Assembly: GCA_958510825.1 (NCBI GenBank)
Contig: OY294046.1
Span: forward strand, 6,138,001 to 6,202,000
Length of the DNA stretch: 64,000 bases
Direction: 5' to 3'
Origin: Brachypterus glaber
Taxonomy: Eukaryota; Arthropoda; Insecta; Coleoptera; Kateretidae
The position numbers were made by a program, and so were the translations under genes. Within the stretch, counting starts at the first letter, position 1, and every line of letters starts with the position of its first letter. The notes under the pieces were generated by a model. It ran no database searches. It was not told the DNA's origin and worked only from the letters and a program-made list of their open reading frames with translations. Shown here piece by piece: positions 34,069 to 45,765 of the stretch.

Positions 34069-34798
34069 CGGGTGTAACAAGACCATACTACACCCCCTTT
34101 TTTCCTTATTTTATTTTTTTATTGGCATAAAAGGTCAGTTTTTAAAAGATAAAGTACATTTCAGTCACTTTCGATTTAACCGTAAATGAGACCAACTTCC
34201 GATTTTCAAATCATATATATATACATTTAAAAAATAAATAAATAAATAAATAGGATTTTTTTTTTTAAACAAAAAAAAACTATCAAAAAAATTTTTTTTT
34301 TCTTTAATAAACCTAAATAAAAATCAATTTTATTTTCTTTATTTTCTTTTTACAAAAAAGAAAATAAATTCAGTTTTTTTTTCAAGCGATAGTTTTACTT
34401 TCCCCGAGGAAAGTAAAAAAAATCAACAAATTTTTTTTTTACGTTTTATATCCAAAATATATAATTTCTGTCAAAAAAAAATTCTGTTTGTCGATCTGTC
34501 GGTCTGTGAAATTTGTGACCACGATAACTTAAGAACGCTTCGGGCTAAAGACTTCAAATTTGGACCACAGGTTAATTATCCAAAGTTCTAGGCTGGGATT
34601 GTTTTTGCTACAAATCGGATTAGGGTGAGGGGTAAAAACAATTTTTTTTAAAACATTTTTTTTCCAATTTATTTTTCGTTTTACGAAAAAAGAATTTTTT
34701 TACTTTTTTTTTAATTCATTTTTCGTTTTACGAAAAAAAAAATTGAAAAACTTAAAATAAAGGAAAAAACTAGGTGTAATATGGTCTTGTTACATCCG
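34069..34798. mobile_element. Inverted-repeat element, CGGGTGTAACAAG ends (730 bp)
   Basis: CGGGTGTAACAAGACCATAC at the left is mirrored by CCGGATGTAACAAGACCATA in complement at the right, and the arms continue through TACACC and TTTTTTCCTTATTTTA. The interior is dominated by poly-A/poly-T tracts and the phrase CGATAACTTAAGAACGCTTC. No frame. Confidence 0.75.
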
Positions 34799-34946
34799 GT
34801 ATATAAACAGAAATTGCACTGAATATGCAATTATATAACGTTTTCCGACACGATGTAAAATGGTTTGGTTAGTTTAAAATTAAAGTGAAATTTTCTAGTA
34901 TTGGTACACAAAAAAAACTAGCTGTAATAATTAAGAATGTTCCATA

Positions 34947-35280
34947 CAGAGCAGTGCAAAAGATCACCTCCTTATCTTTAAAACTAATTGAGATTTCAAA
35001 TTCAAATTTAAGATATCTTTTGGCGTATATTTATATTTTTAGATTTTAAAATTTGAGCAGAGGGATATAATATGTCACCATAATATGGTGATTTTTTTAA
35101 ATAGCGGATGTCATGTGGTACATTGTTTTAAAAAATAAAATTCTATATTCGAACTTGTATTTTTTTTTTTATTTTTAAACATTTTTTATTTGATCTTTTC
35201 TTTTTTTTTGCTAAACATAAAAGTTAAAATAGAGAGAATTTTATTATCTGGACTTTTTGGACCGTATTGTAAGACTTTTT
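34947..35280 (+). repeat. TACAGTGCGG repeat family, copy 2 (right end unclear)
   Basis: Starts after TA with CAGAGCAGTGCAAAAGATCA and CCTCC, as in the copies at 3824, 60137 and 63804, but more diverged. Confidence 0.45.
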
Positions 35281-36323
35281 ATATATTTATTTCTTTAGCC
35301 GCAGAAAAGCCTCTTTTGGTTCATAGTGTGGTAGTTTAAAAACGTTACGGGACAAGAGGAAACTGAAGGCAGTTTTGGAATGATTACTATGCGTTTATAT
35401 AAGATCACTTAACTAAATTCAAAAAGTTTTTAAATGTAGTTCAGCGTTTTTTTTTTTTTTTTGTAAAAAATTGTATGACATGTTTTAAATAATCTGTATA
35501 ATATACATTATATACGGTCAGGTCCAAAGAACGGAAATTATATTTTATAAAACAAAAAACCCACAGATCTATAATAATAAATTTAATAAATATGCAAATA
35601 ACAATTTCCAATGTTTATACATTCATTAAAATACACAGAACAAATAGGAGTAAGCGAATAATACTTTTTTGAGTCCGTGTTTCAAATTTTCTTGTGTATG
35701 CTGAATTTAAACAACTGAAAAAAAAATTTTTTGAGCTCCTTTGGCGATAATGCGCCCATAACTTCTTGATAAAAAACCTACTGGAACATAGTTTTCTTTA
35801 CTTAAGGGATCGCTGGAACTTTTTGCCATCTTATTTTTGAGTTTTCAACAACATTTATTATGATGGCCAAAAAAAAATTGAACTTTAAGAGTTGCCTAAT
35901 ACTTTGTAAAAATTTTGTACATAAAAATAATACAGATTTTCTGAAAAACAAATCAAAAAATCTTCAATTTTTTGCCTCAAAAATCAGAACAACCCCTTAA
36001 TATTTTTTATATAACAGTGCCTCTAGGAACATTCTGCGTGAAAAAATAGTTTACATATATGAACGCAAATTTGCGTTCATTTAGAAAGCATTTATCTTTC
36101 TAACTGTTAGCCGTAGCTGTAGCGCTCTGAATAAAAAAGATACATTTAAATACATGACACATCATCTAAATGTGATTCATTACAGATACATGTAAAATCT
36201 GCTAGATTTTACATGTCATTTTACAATTTTATATGTAATTTTACAGTTTTATATAAACATTTCATGTTAAATTGCATATTATGTATTTAACATTAATCTG
36301 TTACTTGTGACATATATTTATTT
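35281..36323. other. Unassigned AT-rich stretch
   Basis: Contains a poly-T run (35449-35462) and phrases such as CATAACTTCTTGATAAAAAA, but no gene and no paired termini that I can see. Confidence 0.45.
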
Positions 36324-36578
36324 GGGCTGCGTTAAGCAGAAAGCTACCAACCCACATTGTGAGATGACAGTAGTTTACGGAACATTTTACCCAATATCTT
36401 TTACAGGAATTAAATTAAAGATTACATATTTTGCACATGTTCTGATAAATGAACAGGTGAAACAAATGGTTAATTTTAAGTGTTTTAGTCAAAACGTTTA
36501 AAAGTTGTTAGGGAAAAAGTTTAACAATTTACTGTCGTCTCACAATGTGGGTTCGTAGCTTTCTACTTAACGCGGCCC
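36324..36578. mobile_element. MITE with about 48 bp terminal inverted repeats (255 bp)
   Basis: GGGCTGCGTTAAGCAGAAAG, CTACCAACCCACATTGTGAG and ATGACAGTA on the left are mirrored at 36531-36578. The flanks ATTTATTT and ATTTATAG agree at 6 of 8 positions, suggesting a decayed 8 bp duplication. The 64-codon frame inside is not conserved with anything I know. Confidence 0.75.
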
Positions 36579-37411
36579 ATTTATAGATACAAAATAAAGT
36601 TTGCCACCATCCCCCCTTTCCCCTACTTGTATCAACAAAAATAAAAAACAAATAATATGTTTAATAATAAATAATATTACCATCAATAATAATAATATTA
36701 CCATGAAAAAATAACTAAACACCAATATAACTTTAAAATCATCTTGCCATAAACCTAAACTAAAAATTACCAAAAGCATAAGCGCCTGCTATTGACCCCC
36801 TTTCCCCTACTCTGCCGTGTTAAGGCGTATCTACAATTTTGTCGTTTTTGAGGTAAGGGGCGTATCTTACATTACCCAGTCCACATTTAAGAGTATGATC
36901 ATACATTTTTGGCGACAAGAATAATTCTTAAAGTCATTCCTTACAGAAACTACATTTTCAATTAGCACTTTTTAATGGACATGGAGACACTCTGAACAAA
37001 ACTGAATCCTATCTGAATAATAATTTAATGAAATAAAATGTAAAATTCAGTTTACTTTAAATTATATGCATTTTATAATTTAATATTAATTTTAGTTCTA
37101 ATTTTACCCTTATATTTTACAGTGTCTTATAAATTAATATGATAAAACAATATTTACTTGAATTAAATAAAATTTCTCTGTGTGTAGAGTGATGGAACTA
37201 AGGTTTAAAATTGATTTATTAATATTTAAATACAGAACGCACGTCAAAATTGTTTTTTGTATCAATAGATAAGAATATTTTATGTGATCCTATATATTTC
37301 ATAATATAGGTCGATCCAGATATGTCAGATAAAGAATTTAGATCTGTAGTGTCGGAGATATGGGACATTCTGGAATTCTGCACCCTTTATTAAAAAAACG
37401 ATATATATATA
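36579..37411. other. Unassigned AT-rich stretch
   Basis: No gene or repeat recognised. C-rich patches (CCATCCCCCCTTTCCCCTAC) at 36608 and 36795. Confidence 0.45.
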
Positions 37412-38013
37412 TATTTTTTCTACGACTGCTTTAGAATGTAAGCAAATACACACACTTTTCAAACACAGAATGAATCTATTCTAGCTCTAGATACGGTATG
37501 ACTATTCCGTATCAAGTGTTAGAATGAGCACATGTAGTGCCATCTCTTGTTTATAAAAGTAAAGAAAACTGTATCAAAATTAGCAAAAATATATATATTT
37601 TACCATTAAATATTGAATAATTTAATGCAATTTAAAGTGTTGCTTTAAAATTACATAAAGTTTATTAGTTTTTCTTAATATTTGACCAGTTTTTTATCAA
37701 TTTAGTTCAAAAAATTAAAACTGCTCAATCTATTGTTATATATTTAAACCTGATATCTGTCACAACAATCTGACATAACCTTCAATTTTTGCATTATAAT
37801 TTGTAAATATGTGCTAAAATTAAATAAAAATCTTTTTTAAGTACTGTGTTTTGTTGTATTTACAATGTTGAGTCACAAAAAACATTGTTTTTAACCGTCC
37901 GTCCGCAGTTTAAAGCCATACAGTGTTTCATATTTGCAGCCGAAGAAAAAGTATAGTCTACAACACGTATGGAATAGTCAATATAGTCTATTCCATACTA
38001 GTTATAGAATATA
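37412..38013 (-). repeat. Dispersed repeat R1, copy d (near complete, reverse)
   Basis: Minus-strand copy of R1 with all landmarks from TATAACTAGTATGGAATAG to TTAGAATGTAAGCAAATAC and TTTTCTACGACTG. Compared with copy c it lacks the GC-rich insert near the left end and instead has a short AATATAGTCTATTCCATA repeat. Confidence 0.75.
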
Positions 38014-38523
38014 CCATTTTAAAACTTTATGCATTCATTAAGATTAAGAAAAGATATATAAAAATGCCACTCGCAAAACCTAAATGTTTTTTTTTAGTGA
38101 AATTTTGCAATATTTTTATGCACCCCAGAACATAAATCAAAATATATTTTTGCTGCTATTTGCTTTTTAAACAAAATATTATTTGGTAGAAAATTTCACG
38201 GATTATTAACTGCTATATGTGTCCCAAATTCTTTCCCTGTAAAAATGAAGGGCCCTCTAAGAAGGCTTAAAATGTACCAGTGAACAAAGGAACAATACGA
38301 TATTAAAAAAAATATATCGACCATGAACTTGCAATACCTCCTAAGTGTGAAATGACAAATTTTTCAGAAGCGACGAAAAACAGTTCTTAAAGTTGCTGTT
38401 TACTCTATTGTTAATATTTATAGTAATATAAATAAAGTGGGGTAAGGTTACTTATTGTCCCTAAAGATGTTTTGGTCTTACATTTAAACTAATCTAGCTT
38501 ATATTGCAAAACTACATGTAGTT
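38014..38523. other. Unassigned AT-rich stretch
   Basis: No feature seen that I can support. Confidence 0.45.
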
Positions 38524-38548
38524 AGGAGGTATTGGTGGAGGTATTGGT

Positions 38549-38828
38549 GGAGGATTGGTGTAGTGGACTACCGCGTCGTACTTGGCGAGTTTACTACACA
38601 AATATCGAGAGTTCGATTCTCACCGGCGCGCCGATTTGCCTTTTTTAGTTAATTAATAATTGAAATTTGGCGAAGGCGTAAGTGAAGCGGACACTCCATA
38701 TAAATTGGTTCGAAAGTCAACTAAAGCCGGTGGTTCCCTCTACTACTAGCCCACAAGTCCTGGACTTATGGGATGCTTAATTAAGTAGAATAATACGAGG
38801 TTAAACAAAATGTAAAATGTAATGTAAT
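38549..38828 (+). mobile_element. tRNA-derived SINE, copy 5 (full length, head type 1)
   Basis: Head GGAGGATTGGTGTAGTGG, B-box-like GAGTTCGATTCTCACC, standard body, and a tail of TGTAAAATG/TAATG repeats. Just upstream (38524-38549) the 12 bp GGAGGTATTGGT is repeated two to three times and leads into the head, so the head start has been locally duplicated. Confidence 0.9.
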
Positions 38829-39420
<592 letters not shown>

Positions 39421-39826
39421 ATTTGGTCTTTTTCTTCCGAATAATTAACCAGGGTTTCTCTATATAATCATAAGGTTTCCAGTTCGCAAGTACTAATGGG
39501 ATATGTATCCTGACTTGCTCACTATCACTGATAAATTACTACTGTAGTAATATAAAAAGTTATCATTAAAAACATACAAAAAAAATATCTTCAAACGTCC
39601 ATTATTATTCACTTAAAATTCAACAGTTCACACGATTAATAACCATATCTATGGTTAACTTTAACTTGCACTTAAAACATTAATACAAAAATTCTCTAAG
39701 CACATCATAGAAGATTGTAAACCAAAAATACACGAGGCACATCATAAAAGATGGCTTAGCACGATTCTGACGCTTGATCGCCTAGTACTTGGAGATTAAA
39801 TGCTAGTTATATGCTTTTTTGTTAAG

Positions 39827-40073
39827 CTACGGTTTCCTCTAAAAGTCGCAATCGCTGACGACTGAGACCGGGTAGCCGCGACCAGGTCGTTACGACCCTA
39901 CCTGTCGGGCGACCGGCGACCAAACGAACGGCGGCCGGTAGTTAGTAGTAACGACTCGGCAGCAGCTAGGAAAACAGGGAATTTTAAAATGCATTGGAGA
40001 TGTCTCAACGACTCGGTCGCGGCTACCCGGCCGCAGTCGTCAGCGACTGCGACTTTTGGAGGAAACCGTAGCT
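39827..40073. mobile_element. GC-rich MITE, 247 bp, 65 bp inverted arms
   Basis: AGCTACGGTTTCCTC followed by AAAAGTCGCAATCGCTGACG, GACTG, GGGTAGCCGCGACC is mirrored at 40012-40073 with few mismatches. The interior continues with CCGGCGACC and GGCGGCCGG. GC content is far above all surroundings. Flanked by TTAA-like sequence (GTTAA left, TTTAA right). No frame. Confidence 0.8.
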
Positions 40074-40458
40074 TTAAGTTAAAACTTTCCTGTTGAATAA
40101 ATAAATATTAAATTGCAAACAAAAAAGCAAAGTAAGTCGGTTGTTTTATTTTAAAACATAAAAAGCTTTATGAAGTACTAATTTTATATAGTAAGCTCCA
40201 TCAGCTTTAAAATTTTCTCCATCCTATTAAAAAGTTAGCTATTGGATCTTTGTATAATAAAGGCTGATTATTGTTTTTAAACTTTTGGCAGGGAAAAAGC
40301 GGCTTTGTGCTAAAAACACTTTAAGAGTATTAATATGCTTAAAAAGCTCGTTCCGACAGTAATGAATTGTTGACCCTTTTAATTTATTCAAAAACTTATT
40401 AAAAACTACATGGAGTAAGAATACCTTTTAACTTTCACTAAACTTGTTTTTCTCTTTG
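40074..40458. other. Unassigned AT-rich stretch
   Basis: No feature seen. Confidence 0.45.
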
Positions 40459-41047
40459 GGGAGCGTTCAAGTATTACGTAACGCGCTGGGGGCGTCTCGA
40501 AAACGTTACGCCGCGTTACAGAGGGGGAGGGGGGGTCAGTAAAAATTTTACGTAACACTTAAAAAATTATGAACTTATAAAATGTTTATTTATTGGATCA
40601 CGTTTTTAACAATGACCTAGGCCTAAAAAGATGGATTCCTTGCTAATTTTATTGCACACGGCGTGGTTAACAGTTCACTAAATCCTCTAAATAAAAACAA
40701 ATTAGAGATGGAAAACCAGAGCCAATAAAGGGTTTTCGGTTAACCGGTTGCTGAAATTACATCGGGCCGGTTTTGGGTTAAAACACGGAAGCAATAACCG
40801 GTTAAAAACCGGTTTAACCCCTTGCCGCACCACTTTTTTTCGGAAAATAATAATAATTTTTCACCAATTTGGCAAAATATAAGTCGGGTAAGCGGAAAAG
40901 AGCCAACTTACTGTAAACGAGTTTACTCGGGTGAGTCCAAACCATAAAGCAAAATTTCCTTTCAACTTTTTTACTTTTTGTAAACAAATAGGGGGGGGGG
41001 ATTCAAAAATGGCCAAATTTTGCGTTACGTAATACTTGAAAGATCCC
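40459..41047. mobile_element. PIF/Harbinger-like MITE, long copy with an internal insertion
   Basis: TTG duplicated at 40456-40458 and 41048-41050. Ends GGGAGCGTTCAAGTATTACG and complement GGGATCTTTCAAGTATTACG. At 589 bp it is much longer than its relatives. Part of the extra length (about 40705-40815) is a separate palindromic unit with GGTTAACCGGTT and TAACCGGTTAAAAACCGG, resembling short hAT-type MITEs. G runs GAGGGGGAGGGGGGGTCAG (40522) and its counterpart AGGGGGGGGGGATTC (40988) lie inside. Confidence 0.75.
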
Positions 41048-41256
41048 TTGACAAAATTATTTGATGTTCTTAACAACATTGAAAATAATATATCTATAAG
41101 CTGTAATTTTACCTAAACAAAACAATGATCGATATGTCAGTTTTTCATCGTTTGCAGACAAAAAATGTCCATAAATAATTTTTTGTAGTACGATTTTATA
41201 TGTTTTAATTGCATTTTAAGTTTTGACAGTTATTGCAATTTGTAATCAATGTTTTA

Positions 41257-41391
41257 GGGCCACTTGCACCAAATTTTGGTACGGGATTAACTCAGCTAAA
41301 CCGAGTTTAAGTTAAAAATGCTGCGTTCTGATTGGTCAGCCGTCAATTTAATCCAAGTTTAAAGTTAAACCATCATTGGTGCAAATTGCCC
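41257..41391. mobile_element. MITE, GGGCCACTTGCACCAA ends, TTA duplication (135 bp)
   Basis: TTA on both sides (41254-41256, 41392-41394). Terminal repeats of about 17 bp. The inner parts TTAACTCAGCTAAACC and TTTAAAGTTAAACCATC are weakly complementary. The 3 bp TTA duplication fits PIF/Harbinger. Ends of this type are widespread in arthropod genomes to my knowledge. Confidence 0.85.
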
Positions 41392-41394
41392 TTA

Positions 41395-42325
41395 ATCACA
41401 AATTTAAGATTTGTTTATAGATTTAATTATTAAGTCAGTATAAAATATGTTTTTTTTATTGGTGAAAACCGCAATTCTCTAGGTTAAATAGTTTTTGAGT
41501 TATTGCATGTCAACATTTTCGAGAATTTTAAAAATTTTGAAAAAAATTAAAAAAATCATATTTTTGAAACGGGGGATTTTTGAAAAAAATCCCGTAGAGG
41601 TTTTTCTCTAATATCGGTGGGCTACACATAAAAAAAATCAGTCAAATCCGTGACCCAAGCCCTCATCCCTGCCTGAATCGGCGAGGATATCATCAAAAAC
41701 AATAGAGATCTTAGACTCATAGAACTTGGTATTTCCTAAAAAAATTTGAGTCGATCGGACAATTTGTTCTTTGAGTTACCGTGTCAACAAAAATTGTAAT
41801 ATCGAAGGACGGACAGACGTACAAAACATTTTTTAATGTTGTTTAGAATTGTATACAAGGCACCTTGGTACAAACATGTTTGATTCTTTTTTTCGGGGTT
41901 CAAAGTAAATGTATAAGAATCCTCTGCTGTGAAGATACGACGAGAATAATAAGAAAAATAAATTTATTGATAATATATTGTATAAATATTTAAAGGTAAT
42001 CAAATTTTACTCCAAATCTTTACCCCTAAAATGTAAACATTTTTCTTTTGTATGTTTATCGCAGACAACTCGAAAAACAAAGAAAACTTTTTGTGCAAAC
42101 AAAAGTTAATTAATTTGTAGACAAAGTCTACAAATTACGAAAATCTAATAAAACAATTTACAAAACAAACATTATAGGCGCTTGTGGAAAAATCATACGA
42201 AAACGCGAAAAGTCGATTTATTGATATAGGGAAATAGTTTTGGCAACACACATCACAGTTAATTTTTGCTAGTTTTAAAAAAGAAAATACATATTTGACA
42301 AGACACAATTTTATAAATATTTTAA
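41395..42325. other. Unassigned AT-rich stretch
   Basis: 41450-41900 consists of the CATAACTC-type phrases also seen at 17.9-18.8 kb. A 24 bp palindrome, AATTTGTAGACAAAGTCTACAAATT, is at about 42113. No gene. Confidence 0.45.
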
Positions 42326-42688
42326 ATATTATTACATTTTTTACATACTGTTTATAAAATTAATTGTTTTCATTGCAATGCCTGCTACATCGGTCAAAGT
42401 ACAATGTATTTAAAAAAACGTGTCAGTTGTCACAAATCGTCATGTAAAAACATTGTTGATGGTAAGACGGCCCTGACTTATCATCATTTGGAAACAGGCC
42501 ACCATTTTAATTTTAATATAGAAGATATAGAAATTTTAAAGAGGGTTAGTAATAATAAAAAAAGAAGTTTTCTTGAAATGCATATAAAAAAGAATCCGAA
42601 CTCCATTAACTATAAAACTGACACCTGCAATTTAAGTAGTATTTACTTTAACCTAATTAAAAAATATATGTTTTATTTGTGGATTTAA
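42326..42688 (+). pseudogene. Penelope-like element, GIY-YIG endonuclease C-terminal fragment
   Basis: The frame is open from 42326 to the stop after 42688. It reads HTVYKINCFHCNACYIGQST, i.e. the CxxCxxxYIGQ core of the GIY-YIG endonuclease that follows the reverse transcriptase in Penelope-like elements. Next come LKKRVSCHKSSCKN (catalytic-type Arg and the His), TALTYHHLETGHHFNF and NNKKRSFLEMHIKKNPNSIN, the terminal KR..LEM motif with the metal-binding Glu. The reverse transcriptase that should lie upstream is absent; the sequence before 42340 is AT-rich. The copy is therefore 5'-truncated. I place the true conserved part from about 42344; the ATG at 42404 is internal to the domain and not a natural start. 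Domain assignment is secure from the motif order; activity is not expected. Confidence 0.85.
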
Positions 42689-43110
42689 ATAATTTTACAA
42701 AAAAATATTTAATTAATATAACAAAATATAATTATTTTAAACACTAGAACAACACTTTATCCAAATTTATAGATAGATACTTTGTTAAAAAAATCAGTAA
42801 TTAATTGTTCTACAGAGAGTATTCTCCTGTTGAAAAATGTCCAGTGTATTTTGTTTGTTGATGTAATGTTTTTGTCTAATTTGTTTATTTTAATGCATAT
42901 TTAATAATTTAGGTAAGTTTTTAATTTATTAATTTCTTTTATTTTTATTTATATATATTTTTTTTCCAAAAAATCAGTTTATAATGTCCAAGTTATGTCC
43001 AAAAAGCTTTATAATTTTTATGTCTTTTTAGCCCTGAAGAAGCCTAAATATTAGGTGAAACATTGGCATGATTATGTAATGCAATAAATTTGCTTCATTT
43101 ATCACAAATA
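42689..43110 (+). mobile_element. 3' region of the Penelope-like element
   Basis: AT-rich sequence following the GIY-YIG frame, ending with the hammerhead-like motif at 43033-43060 and an ATTATGTAATGCAATAAATT segment. In Penelope-like elements this position is the pLTR. The outer end and target duplication were not identified. Confidence 0.55.
43033..43060 (+). ncRNA. Hammerhead-ribozyme-like core (degenerate)
   Basis: CTGAAGA (fits CUGANGA), then a stem-loop with CCTA/TAGG, then GAAAC. This is the conserved core order of a hammerhead: CUGANGA, helix II, GAAA. Penelope-like elements are known to carry hammerhead motifs in their terminal repeats. I could not assign stems I and III or a cleavage triplet, so self-cleavage is not claimed. 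The same layout occurs at 52050-52081, 52252-52280 and 52419-52453. Confidence 0.5.
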
Positions 43111-43186
43111 ACCCTAAATAAATTTTAAGAAGCATCCTGTAGGAAATCTTATTATTTTTTACATGTTTTTTTTTTAACATGATATG

Positions 43187-43431
43187 TTTGTTTAACCTCG
43201 TACTGTTCTACTTAATTAAGCACCCCCTAAGTTCAGGACTTGTATGGGCTAGTAGTAGAGGGAACCACCGGCTTTAACTGACTTTCGAACCAGTTTATAG
43301 GGAGTGTCCGCTTCATCTATCGCCTTCGCGAAATTTTAATTATTAATTAACTGAAAAAGGCAAAATCGGTCCTAGTGAGAATCAAACTCACCTACTTTTC
43401 AAGTAGACGCACTAGCCCACCTACTGCCCTG
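43187..43431 (-). mobile_element. tRNA-derived SINE, copy 6 (head type 3)
   Basis: The body is the usual one (GAAGCGGACACTCCCTA, GGTGGTTCCC, TACGAGGTTAAACAAAC), but the minus-strand head is a third tRNA-like sequence: GGGCAGTAGGTGGGCTAGTG, then GTCTACTTGAAAAGTAG, then the B-box-like GAGTTTGATTCTCAC. It lies about 80 bp beyond the Penelope-like fragment. Confidence 0.85.
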
Positions 43432-43994
43432 CTCAAAAAGTTGGTTCTGTTTTAAATGTAGGTATATGTATAATAATATAATAATAAAATAATATAATAA
43501 TAATATGTATGTAAAATTTTCTTTATAGAACAATAACAAATACAACTATATTATCTTCATTTTAAGTTTTTTTTTGTAAACTGTCCCTGCATGCATTTTA
43601 TGGTGTTGGCTGTCTCCCACTTTTTAAGGGGTAACCTCAGGGTATGTCTAATGCGCCTCACTAGTGAATAGTTTGATACCAAAAAATATATAGTTTTGTC
43701 TGTACATAAAATATTTTATAATGATGTGACATTCTACAAAAGTAGCTAGTCTATAAGGATCATTATAATGTCTGGTAAGCATAAAATCACGTATGTGATT
43801 TTATCAGAGTAGAAGTGGGAAAAAGCAATGTGCATCAATTTCCCCTGTAGAAGCATTACCAGATCACGTTTTCATACACGTTTTATACTATCTACAGATA
43901 TTTCGTTGTACACAGTAACAATTGTTACAATTTTTAAAAGTCCTTAAGGACTATATAAATTTACAATACACTATGTAAGATGTTTCGCACCCAT
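43432..43994. other. Unassigned stretch
   Basis: An ATA/AAT microsatellite at 43465-43505 and a hairpin ATAAAATCACGTATGTGATTTTAT at about 43779. No gene. Confidence 0.45.
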
Positions 43995-44391
43995 CTAAAG
44001 TTCATTTTTTTAAGGTATAGTTATTTTAAACCTTCCCGCTTGTAAACAATCTCGAAATTACCATAACAACGTAAGATACGCATGCGTCGTAAGCGAAATG
44101 ACTAGGCCCAATTTACACAACCGTAAAACGTTGACGTGCCATTAACGAGAACAAAACCATGGTTTATTACCCTAAATTATTGGAATAAAAGCGATTTTAT
44201 AAGCAAATTGTTTTTCTAAAGGATTACAAAAGTGTTTTTATTACATCAAAACATCATAAAAACAAAGTAAGTAAACAAAAATTATAAAATTTGGTTATGA
44301 ACATTCAAAACAAGCCACATGCTTCAGTGTGACTTGTGGAGTATTTAGCGGCAAATTTAAAATAACTATACCTTAAAAAAATGAACTTTAG
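43995..44391. mobile_element. MITE, 397 bp, perfect 36 bp terminal inverted repeats
   Basis: CTAAAGTTCATTTTTTTAAG and GTATAGTTATTTTAAA (43995-44030) are repeated without mismatch in complement at 44356-44391. The interior is single copy in this window and non-coding. No clear target duplication. Confidence 0.9.
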
Positions 44392-44551
44392 TGTATGGTA
44401 AATTTTATCGTACGATGTAAACATTGTTATATCTAATGTGATACATATGGAAAATGTAATATTTGTATAAATATATTGTAAAGTTACATTAGATTCGAAA
44501 AAACACTTAATAATGTGGTAAAATTACTCCAAAAATGTATATTTACTTTAA

Positions 44552-45765
44552 AAATATGGTAATACTACTGTAGTATGTGATCTCACTAAAGCTTTTGACT
44601 GCGTGGATCATCCAACGCTGCTCAAAAAGTTGAGATATTATGGCTTTAGCGGGATTGCTCTGGAGTTGATAGAAAGTTACCTTACTGGAAGGCAACAACT
44701 AACATTGGTGGGGGATAAGCTCTCTGAAAGTGAGGTCATTAAACATGGAATTCCACAGGGGTCCCTTCTAGGGCCTCTTTTGTTCCTCATCTACATAAAC
44801 GATATTAACATGGCTGTTGATGAGGTTGAGTTTGTTTTGTTTGCTGATGACACCACATTCCTCCAATCTGACAGCAACTATGAGTCACTGATTGCAGACA
44901 TGGACTCCAAACTAAAGCATGTAGAGGACTGGTTCACAGCGAACAAACTGACTCTTAATGCCTCAAAAACAGACCACATTACTTTCTCATTAAGACAGTT
45001 GACAGTAGATGAGAAGCAAAAATATGTGAAATTCCTTGGAATCCACTTGGACCCATGCTTAACCTTTGAGAAGCATGTAGATATAATATCTAAAAAAATT
45101 ACTAGAGCAATTTTCCTCTTAAGAAATCTAAAAAAAGTGGTTGATCAGGGTACTGCCAATATGGTTTACCATGCTCTTGTACAAAGCTCACTTACATATG
45201 GGCTCTTGGCATGGGGGCACTGTCCAAACGCTGACAGAGTTTTCGGGTTACAACGGAGAGCTGTCCGAGTACTGTCAGGATTAGGGTACAGAGCTGATGT
45301 AAAATACAAGTTTAAGGAGTTAAACATACTTACCTTACCTAGTAGGTATATCTATGAGTGCCTAATCTATGTAAAAACAAACAGAAATAGTTTCAATAAT
45401 TATACTCACCAATATGAAACTAGAAATAGGAGTAATATCTGTATAGACTTTCAGAGATTAGAAAAATCTAAAGTAGGTACTTTATATTATGGCCCTAAAA
45501 TGTGGAATAAACTACCAAATGAATTAAAGGAAATGGACATGACCCCTTTTAAGGTAAAAATCAAAAAATTGTTAATCCAACATGCGTTTTATTCAGTTGA
45601 AGAATTTTTAAATGTGAATTTTGTACTTTAAATGTGATCCTAAATGTGATTTTAAATAGTTATGTACTTATTTATTATTATTTATTTATAGATATATATA
45701 TTTTTTTCATGACATGTGCAAAAAATTTGTAATTTTAAAGCATGAATATACATTGAATCTTGAAT
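44552..45765 (+). mobile_element. 5'-truncated LINE (Jockey/CR1-type) with tail
   Basis: Includes the reverse transcriptase frame (44603-45631, open from 44552), about 130 bp of 3' untranslated sequence, and a TTGAATC repeat at the 3' end (45750-45765). It lacks the endonuclease, ORF1 and the first half of the reverse transcriptase. Truncation falls inside motif A. Confidence 0.85.
44603..45631 (+). CDS. Non-LTR retrotransposon reverse transcriptase, C-terminal part
   Basis: The longest open frame in the window. Just upstream of the GTG used as nominal start the same frame reads VVCDLTKAFDCVDH (motif A with the first catalytic Asp), so the start given is only the frame's first possible codon and no native start is claimed. 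Next come HGIPQGSLLGPLLFLIYIND (motif B), VLFADDTTFL (motif C, catalytic Asp pair), the thumb region with KFLGIHLDPCLTFEKHV, then ALVQSSLTYGLLAWG and LQRRAVRVLSGLGYR, and the C-terminus GPKMWNKLPNELKEMDMTPF. There is no RNase H domain. The layout fits the Jockey/CR1 group. A full protein of this type has about 900 residues with an N-terminal endonuclease; 342 remain. The frame has no stop or frameshift, so the insertion is fairly recent, but it cannot mobilise itself. Confidence 0.88.
   Translation: MDHPTLLKKLRYYGFSGIALELIESYLTGRQQLTLVGDKLSESEVIKHGIPQGSLLGPLLFLIYINDINMAVDEVEFVLFADDTTFLQSDSNYESLIADMDSKLKHVEDWFTANKLTLNASKTDHITFSLRQLTVDEKQKYVKFLGIHLDPCLTFEKHVDIISKKITRAIFLLRNLKKVVDQGTANMVYHALVQSSLTYGLLAWGHCPNADRVFGLQRRAVRVLSGLGYRADVKYKFKELNILTLPSRYIYECLIYVKTNRNSFNNYTHQYETRNRSNICIDFQRLEKSKVGTLYYGPKMWNKLPNELKEMDMTPFKVKIKKLLIQHAFYSVEEFLNVNFVL

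Noticed and set aside
43779..43802. ATAAAATCACGTATGTGATTTTAT as a terminator or operator
   Set aside because: A short AT-rich palindrome with no adjacent gene; expected by chance in such sequence.
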